DNA from: Amblyornis subalaris
Taxonomy: Eukaryota > Chordata > Aves > Passeriformes > Ptilonorhynchidae
Assembly (NCBI GenBank): GCA_018881555.1
Contig: JACAXG010000014.1
Location: 6,809,213 to 6,873,212, forward strand
Direction of reading: 5' to 3'
Length of the DNA: 64,000 bases
Part shown: piece by piece, positions 54,465 through 64,000 of the stretch
How positions within the stretch are numbered: position 1 is the first letter of the stretch
Layout of the letters: the number at the start of each line of letters is the position of its first letter
Made by a program: the position numbers and the translations under genes
Notes under the pieces: generated by a model
What the model was told of the DNA's origin: nothing
The model's database searches: none
What the model saw: only the letters and a program-made list of their open reading frames with translations

Positions 54465-57400
54465 GTCAGTCTAGAGCTTGAGTTATGTACACTTCAGTAG
54501 GTTAATATTTTTTCTCAGAATAATAACTTTACAAGAAGGGACCACATGTGCTAGTAGATGGAAAAGCAGTGACATAAAGGGTGGGATAAGAAGTCTTGGC
54601 TTGAATGTGCCAGGCACTCACTCTGTGAGTTCCCTTGTTGGGCCACTTTGAGCTGATGCACCTGAACAATTTGTTCTGTACTCCCTGCACATGGGGGAAA
54701 CTAGCTCAAGCTACAAATGAAGGTGATTCTCCTTGCACAGGGGAGGAATTCTGTAAAAGTTGGGATGGGGGTATCCAGAAGTGTTCAGCACTGAACGGAC
54801 TGTGTGCTTGTCACCGTCCTCAGTGGGAGTAGAGTTTGGCAGTGATTGTACCTGATACTCCAAACACCAGGGCAGCAGCTGGAAGGTGTAAACCACAACA
54901 GGAATGCTGTCAGGTCAGCACAGAATTCTCCCAAAACAGCAAGTAAAAATGTGAGGAGGACTTGGATGAACATGAAATACGTCTGTAGCTACAACAAGAT
55001 ATTAGTATTTAAGCTTTTTTGATATTTTGGTTTAGATTCTTCGGGTGCAAGCAGATACATAGACAACAGTGGAATTTTCTCTGACCACTGCTATAGTGTC
55101 TGTTCCATGAGACAGCCAGATATAAACAGAGGTAAGATTACATTTTGGGGTCTTGTTCTGCCATTCTTTAGTGTGTCATGCTCCTATTCATAGAAGCAAA
55201 TAGAATACTCAGAATATAGCAGGTGATTTCTGAGCATCATTGTGATCTGATAGGCCTTAGACTGGTGGAAGGTTGTTTAATTGTTACAATTGAAATATAG
55301 TTTTCAAAGGAGAAACTGACAACAAAAAGATCCTTCAGTTTTAATTTATAATGGTGATTAAGCGACTTCAAGTATCCACTACCTAGGTAACAAAGTTGAT
55401 GAGTTCAGATGGAATTTACCAGCAGTTGCATTGAATTGNACTTGTACCTGGGAAAACAAAATACCTTTTTATAAAACGTCCANTAGTGAATGGAAAGTTT
55501 AGCAGAGCAAATGTGATGGTGGATTTTTATTCTATTTATTTTTCTTTTCCCGCTTGTAACTTAACCAACAAGTCTCCAGAAGTCGTAGAAAGTATTGTAT
55601 TTTAAAATGCAATGTCCAGAAATACTTAAGAATATTTGTTCAAGTTGTGTCTTTTAAATGTAACATTTCTTTTAAGGATTTTAAGTTTGTTTCAGTATAA
55701 TTAGCTGACTATTTTCTGCTGAAATCTGAAAGAGAGTTGCCACCTTTTGAATTCTTTTGTTTTCCTCTGCATGTATGGAAGTAATTTCTAAGGTATTTAT
55801 TGTTACTTTTTTTTAATGTGGGTTATGTGCTTAGTATATAAGGATAAATTTATGCAGTTAGAATAAATAAATAGTAAATAAGGTCTATGACTAAATCAAA
55901 GAATCAGGATGATGCTAGTGTGGAGAAATGACAAGAAAATGCCTCCGCTACTTTTGCAGGTCGATTCCACAGTCCTGTGCAGAGCCTGGACACGGATGAT
56001 GACGGGAGTCCGGTGCATGCTGGGAGCTCTCACTGGAGCGGGACACATTCCAACGTTGGGATGCACTGTACAGACCCTAAAAGGAAGGATAAAGGTAAAG
56101 GTCAGTGTGTTTTGCAGCTGAAGTGCTGGGAGGTTGGAGAGCACAGCTGCTGGCTTTTACTGCAATTTCCTTGCTTTGACAGAAGAGGTGAAGGATTTAT
56201 AGTTTCTGGTATTGCTTTGTTAGTTGAACATACAGCATAGTCTGGCAGGAGAAAAATAATTGCTTTTTACATGTAAAAGCTGCTGCAACTGATTGAAAAG
56301 TTAAATATAGACCAAGGTATTTTGTAGTGTTTCTTTTTCAACCTTTTATTATGTATTTCCTCCTGCAGATAAAGGTACTAATAATGGAATGTGCAGAGAC
56401 TTATGTGATTCACCTATATTCAGTGACAGCCCCACTGAAGAAGAGAAACCTCTGGATATCCAGACTGTAGAGATTTCTACAACAGAAGTGAATGCTGTAG
56501 AAGTTCACGATATAGAAACACAGACTGTGTCACCTGAGAAGCTGGAAGCTGAGGACCTGGAGGAAATCCCTCTGGAGACCTGTAAAATCTTTGAGAAGAA
56601 CCAGGCTTTGAATATCACAGCTCAACAGAAATGGCCCTTGCTGAGAGCCAACAGCAGTGGCTTGTACAAGTGTGAGCTCTGTGAGTTCAATAGCAAGTAC
56701 TTCTCTGATTTAAAGCAGCACATGATCCTGAAGCATAAGACATGCACAGACACTCACGTCTGTAAAGTTTGTAAAGAAAGCTTCTCCAGCAAAGTGCAGC
56801 TCATTGAACACGTAAAACTACACGAGGAGGATCCGTACATCTGTAAATACTGTGATTACAAAACAGTGATATTTGAGAATCTGAGTCAGCACATAGCAGA
56901 CACTCACTTCAACGACCACCTTTACTGGTGTGAGCAGTGTGACGTGCAGTTCTCCTCCAGCAGCGAGCTCTACCTGCACTTCCAGGAGCACAGCTGCGAC
57001 GAGCAGTACCTGTGTCAGTTCTGTGAGCACGAGACAAACGACCCCGAGGATCTGCACAGCCACGTGGTGAACGAGCACGCCTGCCGGCTCATCGAGCTCA
57101 GCGACAGCTACAACAACAAGGAGCGTGGCCAGTACAGCCTCATCAACAAAATCAGTTTTGACAAATGCAAAAACTTCTTTGTGTGCCAGGTGTGCGGCTT
57201 TAGGAGCAGGCTGCATACAAATGTCAACAGGCACGTAGCTATTGAGCACACCAAAATATTCCCTCATGTTTGTGATGACTGTGGGAAGGGATTTTCAGGT
57301 ATGTTGGAATATTGCAAGCACCTAAGCTCTCATTTATCTGAAGGGATTTATTTGTGTCAATACTGTGAATATTCAACAGGACAGATTGAAGACCTAAAAA

Positions 57401-57516
57401 CTCATTTGGATTTCAGGCATTCAGCAGATTTGCCTCATAAATGTACTGATTGTCTAATGAGGTTTGGTAATGAAAAAGATCTTTTAAGTCACCTTCAGAT
57501 ACATGAGACGGTGTGA
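54407..57516 (+). CDS. ZNF639: ZNF639, C2H2 zinc-finger transcription factor (complete, 4 coding exons)
   Basis: Nuclear DNA-binding protein (also called ZASC1 in human), described as a transcriptional regulator. Coding exons are 54407-54464, 55036-55131, 55960-56094 and 56369-57516, all GT/AG with phase 1 junctions, totalling 1437 nt or 478 aa (human 485). A basic cluster, KKRKRKT (residues 6-12), looks like a nuclear localisation signal. The acidic middle region is poorly conserved. Nine C2H2 fingers follow from about residue 196 to the end, starting YKCELCEF, HVCKVCKE, YICKYCDY, YWCEQCDV, YLCQFCEH, FVCQVCGF, HVCDDCGK, YLCQYCEY and HKCTDCLM. The stretch AQQKWPLLRANSSGLYKC and the fingers match human almost exactly. 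The first ATG (MNEHPKKRKRK) corresponds to human MNEYPKKRKRK. No breaks are seen. Confidence 0.95.
55036..55131 (+). CDS. ZNF639: ZNF639 coding exon 2 (residues 20-51)
   Basis: 96 nt between TGGTTTAG and GTAAGA. Encodes DSSGASRYIDNSGIFSDHCY and SVCSMRQPD, clearly matching the human N-terminal block. Confidence 0.93.
55960..56094 (+). CDS. ZNF639: ZNF639 coding exon 3 (residues 52-96, divergent)
   Basis: 135 nt between CTTTTGCAG and GTAAAG, in phase with both neighbours. It encodes a Ser/Asp-rich, probably disordered stretch (RFHSPVQSLDTDDDGSP to DPKRKDK) that I cannot align well with human apart from the DDD motif. The splice sites and phase are the main support. Confidence 0.8.
56369..57516 (+). 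CDS. ZNF639: ZNF639 coding exon 4 (residues 97-478, all zinc fingers)
   Basis: Acceptor CTCCTGCAG, stop TGA at 57514-57516. Holds the acidic linker and all nine C2H2 fingers, including a loosely spaced segment (RLIELSDSYNNKERGQYSL) between fingers 5 and 6, as in human. Confidence 0.97.
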
Positions 57517-60500
57517 TTGCTTTCTTTCCCTGTAATCAATTTGTTAGAATTGGAATTAATTTCCAGTCACTGAAATGTGATATTAAATACAATTTTAACA
57601 GCAACTGTACATTTCTAATGTTTTCATCTTTATATCAGCAAAGCATGTATAGCAACTTGGTGTTGTGAATTTCCTTGTCTAGGGGTTTCAGTAGGAATGA
57701 TCACACAGTGTGATGGATCAGATTTTGGGGGGAGGGACAGTGGGAGTAATTGCATGTTGTGATAGCAGTTCTGATGGTCATCCCACTCTTTCATGTTTAG
57801 TGTACAGGACCNGCTCTATTGAGTTTAAAAAGGCATGAAAACAAAGCCAATATCTAGTTCNATGCTTAAATAACACAACACTGGTCGTAGTTTCAGCTCA
57901 TGTTTACCCTCTGTGGCAGCAGGTCATTGCACTGGTGTTTAGCAATTGCACCAGCCTGCCAAAGATAAGGGTGTTCCAAAAACTCCCAAGCATGGACATT
58001 TCCAAATTCACATACCAGCCTTCATTTCCCACCTCATGCTCTCGATAAGCTTTTAAAATTGTCCTGTTTTCCTCTTGGGGTACCTTTCCCACCTCATTGT
58101 TCACTTTGTTCAGTGTTTAAGTCGCACCTGTGGGACTGTCCAACACATGTACAACACACTCTTCCACACATGTATTACACAAGTCCCACATTGTATTCCC
58201 TTCAGTTCTTGTCTTTTAATGCACTGAGGAGACACACGTTGCTTGTGTTTAGATTGGATGATGTTCTAAAGAGTGTTTGCAAAAAGGAATTTGCAGTGTT
58301 ACACCTGAGAATGCACAGAGTGAATTTCTTACATAAAATCCTAATGTAGCTCTCACTGAAATTGTGTATGTCACCAACCTCTGACTAGAGCAAACTTCTA
58401 GTAGTCTATATTATTGTAATAATTCTGTATATTTATAATTAGCTTTCCACCACTAGTAACTTAAGGACTGTTATTTTAACTCTGTAAATCTTAAACTTAT
58501 ATATACTGGCTCAAAGCACCGGTACATTACAAAACTTTTCCTAACNACTCTCACATTATGTCACACATTTGCTTATATTATATAGCACTGTCCTGCCATT
58601 GTCATCATTGGAAATGAATTTTTACAGTTTATTCTGTAGCTGTATTTCCCAGGGGATACTTGGACAGATAACGAGTGAGGTCATTTAGATTATGCTAGTT
58701 ATGAGGGTGAAAATACCCGTAAATTACTGGTGGAGTTTACATTTCTTTCTGCAATGATTGTAAATTTGTAATGTAAGATTGTCTAATGCAAGCTTTGTAT
58801 AGAGATAATTAATGTATCAAACATTTCTTGATCAGTGAGATTTGGTGTTATCAGCTGCAAGGCATGCAAGGGTCTTTGCATTTGATTTTTAAAGCTAAGG
58901 ATAAAACTTGGCTGAATGTTGTCAATTTATGGAAGTTCTGATTTCCAGAGAAGTATTTCTGGAAAATCTACGAACCAGGTAGTGTCTATTTTGTTGTGAG
59001 AGGCAAGACCATTTCTGTCACTTTGAATGCTGATTTACTACTAAATCTTGCGTTTTGTCATTGAAAAGGGCAACCTGAGGGTGTCCTGCTGTATTTTATT
59101 AGTCCCTTGTATAGAGAATGACAGTATCTGTGGTAGAATTGATTTCCTATTTTGAACACATTCTCTCTGGCTGGCTTAAAACGGTAGCAATAATATAGTT
59201 AGCAAACACTAATAAGAATTATTTTATATATGGAAAGTTAATTTTGTTCATATATCTGAAAGGGGGAATGCTGGTTCTCTGAAAACCCTGCTCCTGCTGG
59301 TGGCACAGAGGTTGAATGACACAGCTGAGCTCTGGAGAGGAAGCTGTTCCGGGGGACAGTGACAAGAAGTGGAAAAAAGGCATTTAAAAATCCCCAAAAA
59401 TAATTAAGGGCGCTTAAGAAGTGTGTATATTTGTAGACCAGCATTGTGTCCCTAACAGGAAAGGTCCTGTCCTGTGCCAGCACAGAGNCCTGTGACACAC
59501 AGCAAACTTGCTTGTTGACATGAATAACTTCATGGCTATCTTTGAGTTGTGTTATTTCTAATCTCTAAACTGGGAATCAAAACAATATCCCTTAGGAATG
59601 TGGTGAAGCCAGATCATTCCAAACTAAAATGCAGTGTCTAAATAGGAAATGTATCCAAGGTCATCTTAGGTTGGATTTTATAAATGAGGGACTAATGTTA
59701 GCATTTTCTTTTTTAATATCTATCAGAGAGTAAATGGAAGTGTACAGGGGTAGCATGTCTCGTTTTAAAATTTTAAAAAGGAACACAAGTATACTGTCAG
59801 CTTCTACACAATCTGCATGTTAAAGCAAGAAAGATACTAAGTAGTAGGAAAAATAGATAATGAGTCTGCCTAGAGTCTGGAAGGCTGAAAGGCATGGATG
59901 GCTGTGCATGCCAAGGACAGCATGGTGTTCCCAGCAAAGGAAAGACATTTGGGTTTTTTGGGTGAAGTGTGTAAGTGGAAGCTGAGTGCTCTGACTCTGA
60001 GCTGCTCTGGTGCCACCATAGACCTGTCACCCTAGAGCTTGAGCAGCTCATCTCGGTCTGAATGGCAGAAATGAATTGTAGAAACCAGGACTATGCCAGT
60101 ATGTATTATTTTTCTCCAAGACAGTAAGTACCAAACTCAGTTGTTCATTGGCACCTGCAAGGTTCAGCTGTTTCAAGAACATAATTCCAACCAGAAGCTG
60201 TGCAGAACCATGAAATTGATTGTGGAAGTGTTTTGTATTTGTGAGAAATCTGTATTTTATTTGCTTTTCAGACTTTTGAACATTCAGGTTCAATGTGTGA
60301 CTCGATTTTTAGGGGCATTTTCTAAACCTTACGGGTCTGTGTTTCAGGTTCCTGGATCATGTTTCTTACGGAGCAAAACAACATTTTTATATGAAAGACT
60401 GTTGGCTTCAAAACAAAATTTACATCCCACATATTATTGCAAGAATTTAAAATACAGCGGATTAGTAATCCTCAAATAATGTGTTCTCTAGAATGCTACT

Positions 60501-60650
60501 GTCGCCGATTTTCATTGTGGTTCTCATTTTCTAATGCTCCTGTATCAAATGCATGAGGTCTCGGTGCTCTTGAACTCCTGAAAGCCTCAGCGTTGTCACT
60601 TGGGCAGACTTTGATTAAACCCGGTGCTGTGGTGAACCCCTGGCTGATGC
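57517..60650. other. ZNF639 3' UTR and ZNF639-MFN1 intergenic spacer
   Basis: ATTAAA at 57582-57587, 70 nt past the stop, is the first polyadenylation-signal candidate; no canonical AATAAA was noticed before about 59 kb. The rest is AT-rich without recognised genes or repeats. Its right end meets the MFN1 CpG island. Confidence 0.4.
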
Positions 60651-60699
60651 TCCCGGTGCTTCCCGCGCTCCGCCCGCCTCCATTTCGNGTCCTGCCCGC

Positions 60700-60967
60700 G
60701 CTCAAGATGGCGGCGGCCGCCCTCAGCCCGCACTGAACATGGCGGTGCCCGGGCGGGCGCGCGGCGGGGTCACAGGAGGAGGAAGGGGAAGTGACGCCCG
60801 CCCGTCCCGGCGGCGGCGGTGACGGGCACGGTCGGGGCCGGCGGGGCTCCGGGAGGGACAGGGAGCCCCGTGAGAGACCGGAACGAGCGGGGGCTCCGTG
60901 AGACACCGGGGCGAGCAGGGACACCGCGAGGAACCGGAGCCGAGCCAGGGCTCCGTGAGGGAGCGAG
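60700..60967 (+). other. MFN1: MFN1 exon 1 (5' UTR), approximate
   Basis: A donor GAGCGAG|GTGAGC ends a possible exon at 60967, inside the minisatellite. A second donor, CGCGTGTG|GTGAGG, would end it at 61241. The start is inferred from the YY1 motifs only. Confidence 0.35.
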
Positions 60968-61105
60968 GTGAGCGGGGGCTNCGTGAGGGACCAGGGCTCA
61001 GTGAGGGATCGAGGCCGGCGGGGCTCCGTGAGCGACCAGGGCCGAGCCTGCCCTCAGTGAGGGAGCGGGGCGAGCGGGGGCTGCGTGAGCTAGCGGGGTC
61101 CGTCA
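60860..61105. repeat. 28-bp GC-rich minisatellite in the MFN1 CpG island
   Basis: A CGTGAG or CAGTGAG core recurs at 60869, 60897, 60925, 60954, 60982, 61000, 61027, 61056 and 61084. Spacing is 27-29 bp with one 18-bp step. The consensus is roughly GGGCTCCGTGAGGGACCGGGGCGAGC. There are about nine diverged units, one with an unresolved base. Confidence 0.85.
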
Positions 61106-61429
61106 TCGCTGGCCGGCGGGACGGCGGTGGGGAGACCGGAGCCACGTTTGATGAGGGGAAAGTCTCATGTTTCCTGGACGGATCGCACCAGATCGGTTCG
61201 AACCTGTCCCCGAGCTTCGCCAGCCGCTCTTGGCGCGTGTGGTGAGGGGAGGAGTTCAGAGTAAGCAGTGCAAACTGAGCTTACTGCCNTTTGGAGTTTA
61301 GAGCTTTGGTTTGGGGCTTTTGGCGCTTATGTTTTGATTTGGTTTTTAATGGCTGCGTGTGCAGTGTATGACTTTTAATTANCCGAGTGTTTTGGTCACT
61401 TTTATGCCCCTTTTACTTGCAGCTGCACC

Positions 61430-61544
61430 ATGGCCGAANCCTCTGTCTCTCCACTGAAGCACTTTGTGCTGGCCAAAAAGACCATCACTGCCATCTTCGA
61501 CAAGCTACTGGACTATGTCACTGAGGGAGCAGCGTTTGTGGAAG
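61430..61544 (+). CDS. MFN1: MFN1 coding exon 1 (residues 1-38)
   Basis: Acceptor TACTTGCAG ends at 61422, ATG at 61430, donor GAAG|GTGAGC. The frame through codon 38 reads [13 protein letters not shown] and VTEGAAFVE, matching human mitofusin 1. Confidence 0.95.
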
Positions 61545-63716
61545 GTGAGCNTTCCCCTTATACACAAGGGCCTTGTCCTTTGCCTTGGGTATGTTTTACA
61601 GCAGCATAATGTGCATTATGTTATCTGTTATTGTGCTGTTTGTGTAAACATGTGCCTTCAGAAATAATCGCATTTTTCATTTGACACTGGGGTTTTTTTC
61701 AGCTTGTGCTGAAAGGACTGCCTGGCATGGTTACATACCTGAAAAGCTGATTAAGTCACTTGGAATGGCAGCCTGGCCTCCTTTCCATGAGGGTGAAAGC
61801 TTAACCACGCCAGCCTTATAGTTCTGTTGCGGTTTCTTTTGCACAGAAGGAAGGACAGACAGGTTCTCCCATTTTTCAGCAGGATGGTGGATCAGTGATG
61901 CAATGCCAGGAACCACTGGTCACACCCTCAGAGGTTTTAGCAGCATTAAAATATGTGTGGCTACGCGGAGTTGGCTGCTCATCACCCTGGTGAGCTCTGC
62001 TGGGGGAAGACAGCCCAGCTTAGCTGGTGTATCCNTGGGAGGTCCTGGCTTTCCTTTCTGAAAGAAGCAGGTGTCCCAAAGACCCGGGCAAGTGAGCCCA
62101 GCAGGCTGTGTTCACAGGGTTACTGGATCAGCAGTTGGATTGGTGATTGATCTGAAGTGATTTATGTCATGATTTCACCANTGTTTGTGGCAGAGCTGTC
62201 AAATGNTAGGGGCTGATATCAGTGTCTGTAGTGTGGTTTTGTTTGTTCTGTTTTACCACTGTAATTGAAATTTGCGCAGATCTTTGTTGGCATGTGAAGT
62301 ACTGATTACTTATACCTTGTATCACAGAGCACATGGCTCAGTATGTGATTGCTTTTGTTTTTCATTTCTGTTTGTAGCCACATACAAGAACCCAGAGCTT
62401 GAACATGTAGCAACTGAAGATGAACTAGCAAAAATACAAGCATACAAAAACAAGTTGGCAGTCATTGGAGAGGTGCTCTCACGGAGACACATGAAAGTGG
62501 CATTTTTTGGCAGGTAATGAACAGAATTACCAGAACTTAATTTCGGTTTTTTTTTGGCTTGGGAAGGTCTGATGTTGTCATCTTCTCCAGAATGGCTTTT
62601 CTTTTTTTAAGGTTGTGGNNNTNTTTTTCATATCTTTTTTTTTTCCTGGACTATTCCTGTTGAGAACTTTCTTTGTATTTGATCACAAGTGCTGGAGAGC
62701 TAAACAAAGCTAAACACATTCTGTTTGTGTCTATAAGCAGCTGAAGAGAAACAGGTGGTTGCCTTGTTGGTTGTAACATCATTCTGATAGATCTGTGTGA
62801 TGATTTTATGGGATAGCAGTAACAATGTGGTCTTTTAGTCCACTTTGCTTCAGGGAGATTGATTTTTCCATGCTTACATTTAAACAGGTGGTTACATGTT
62901 TTTGGAGTATGAAGCTTCATGGTTTAGTTCTAAAAATTCTGTAATAGTATTAGAAAAAAATGTGTAAAATGGTGGTCTTGCCTTCATTCTGCTAAAAGTA
63001 GTTTAGTTATTTAAAGAAAAACTGTAAAATGTTCTGGAATAAAGAAATTAGTTATATCTCAGCCTTGATATTTCAAGAAGTTAATAGTTGAGTACAAGCT
63101 GTGATAAAAGTTGCTTTTGCAGAGGGAAAAANTTCAGAGCAGGAAAAAGAGAACTTAGCTCCCCCTCTGGCATTTTGANTAAATTTTGAACTGTTGTACA
63201 GTGAGCACTGAACTTCTGGAAGTAGCTCAAAACCAAGTTCCAGTCTGTTTAGCTTCATGGTGTTGTGTAATAGTTAAATATTTATGGGTGAGGGGTAGAG
63301 GATTAGTGCAAAGTAGAGCATTGCTGAGGACTTCAAGCTCTGGCAGAATGTGGAGTTGGTGACCACTTCCTTTGAATGATCANTCCCCACTCTTGTGGCC
63401 AGCTGTGCTGCACTGGCCTGGAGCTCTGTACCCAAAACACCTTGTGCTCTGTGGGGCTGATGCACTCCAGTGGGGGTGCATTCAGTTCAGCACAAAGGTG
63501 TGTTTCATGCTGCTGTGCTCTGCTCAAAGTGCTTTTATTTTCTATCCCTCTAGAACAAGCAGTGGGAAAAGTTCAGTCATTAATGCAATGCTGTGGGATA
63601 ANGTACTTCCCAGTGGGATTGGTCATACAACAAACTGCTTCCTCAGCGTGGAAGGCACTGATGGAGATAAGGCTTACCTTATGACAGAAGGATCAGATGA
63701 AAAGAAGAGTGTTAAG
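61430..63716 (+). CDS. MFN1: MFN1, mitofusin 1 (5' part: first 138 residues; runs off the right edge)
   Basis: Dynamin-family GTPase of the outer mitochondrial membrane that tethers and fuses mitochondria. Three coding exons are in the window: 61430-61544, 62378-62513 and 63554-63716 (414 nt, phases 1, 2, 0). They encode the N-terminal helix bundle ([20 protein letters not shown]), [15 protein letters not shown], the P-loop [10 protein letters not shown] (Lys89) and the switch I region with [14 protein letters not shown]. The family is about 740 aa, so roughly 80% lies beyond the window; the trans-membrane and second heptad-repeat parts are missing for that reason only. CACCATGG is a strong start context. 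Two codons contain unresolved bases (61439 and 63602). Relative to human, one extra residue lies in the first five codons. Confidence 0.95.
62378..62513 (+). CDS. MFN1: MFN1 coding exon 2 (residues 39-83)
   Basis: 136 nt between TTTGTAG and GTAATG. Encodes [20 protein letters not shown] to HMKVAFFG, leading into the P-loop. Confidence 0.96.
63554..63716 (+). CDS. MFN1: MFN1 coding exon 3 (residues 84-138, G1 and G2)
   Basis: 163 nt between CCCTCTAG and GTACNT. Contains [16 protein letters not shown] and the switch I threonine in HTTNCF. It ends [10 protein letters not shown] on a codon boundary. An unresolved base at 63602 leaves Lys or Asn at a position that is Lys in human. Confidence 0.96.
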
Positions 63717-64000
63717 GTACNTTTCTTGAATGATTTCGTGGTACTTTTCAAGGAACTGATTATCAAAGGGTCTGTCTTCTAACAACAATTTGAAGTGTAA
63801 CGAAAGTACAAGGCTAACTCGTTCTGCAGTTCTTATTTAGGAGGTAAGAACAAACTAATGAAAGTGCTCTGCTCTGCAATTTTTCTTGGCTGTTCCAGAG
63901 AAACAACTAACATGTGTCTCATTGTAGCATAGCATATGTTGAGTGATTTATTTTTATAGGACTTAGAGTAAGTTCTCTTACTGGTTAAGGATTTGGAATG
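63717..64000 (+). other. MFN1: MFN1 intron, cut by window edge
   Basis: Intronic sequence after the third coding exon. No further exon is visible before the window ends. Confidence 0.7.

Larger units (their letters stand above)
60650..61250 (+). promoter_or_regulatory. MFN1: CpG island 4, MFN1 promoter
   Basis: Dense CpG DNA upstream of the MFN1 coding exons. It contains two YY1-type motifs, AAGATGGCGGC (60704-60714) and AACATGGCGG (60736-60745), and an ETS/GABP-type GGAAGTGACG (60787-60796). ETS and YY1 sites are common in promoters of nuclear genes for mitochondrial proteins. YY1 motifs of this kind usually sit just downstream of the start site, which suggests transcription begins near 60690. 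Confidence 0.65.

Noticed and set aside
56818..57267. 149-codon minus-strand frame
   Set aside because: Antisense shadow of the ZNF639 zinc-finger exon.
60496..61245. Frames of 115-142 codons with repeating Arg/Ser/Pro peptides at the MFN1 island
   Set aside because: They are translations of the 28-bp minisatellite and CpG DNA. The real MFN1 start is downstream at 61430.

Overview
This window is vertebrate nuclear DNA, most likely from a bird. The reasons are compact intron-containing genes, a repeat content made up almost entirely of CR1 LINE fragments (six recognised, no mammalian SINEs), one LTR-like element, and CpG-island promoters. A passerine is possible but unproven. Isolated single n characters are scattered throughout, which looks like a consensus with unresolved bases. 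Protein comparisons are with human sequences recalled from memory; no search was run.

Layout on the + strand. 1-2.5 kb: featureless AT-rich DNA, probably the first intron of a minus-strand gene. 2.56-2.94 kb: a CpG island with a plausible minus-strand first exon; by conserved gene order this is probably ZMAT3. 3.3-3.66 kb: a CR1 fragment. 4.3-4.87 kb: a second CpG island, which holds the noncoding first exon of PIK3CA. 4.73-21.53 kb: PIK3CA intron 1, containing an LTR-like element with a 42-bp repeat array (about 12.1-12.85 kb) and a CR1. 21.6-41.5 kb: all 20 PIK3CA coding exons, every junction GT/AG, summing to 3207 nt and 1068 codons plus stop. 41.5 kb onward: the PIK3CA 3' UTR, interrupted by a 750-bp CR1 and recognisable again on its far side. 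47-52.4 kb: intergenic DNA with two more CR1 fragments and no visible KCNMB3. 52.6-53.2 kb: the ZNF639 CpG island; 54.4-57.5 kb: its four coding exons (478 aa, nine C2H2 fingers). 60.65-61.25 kb: the MFN1 CpG island, which carries a 28-bp minisatellite; 61.43-63.72 kb: the first three MFN1 coding exons. The gene continues off the right edge.

The order (ZMAT3)-PIK3CA-ZNF639-MFN1 matches the human 3q26.3 neighbourhood, minus KCNMB3. The genes do not form a functional unit. PIK3CA is a lipid-kinase catalytic subunit, ZNF639 a zinc-finger transcription factor, and MFN1 an outer-mitochondrial-membrane fusion GTPase. I found no convincing new biological system. The best second looks are the repeat-driven changes to regulatory DNA: the LTR array, the CR1 inside the PIK3CA 3' UTR, and the MFN1 promoter minisatellite.
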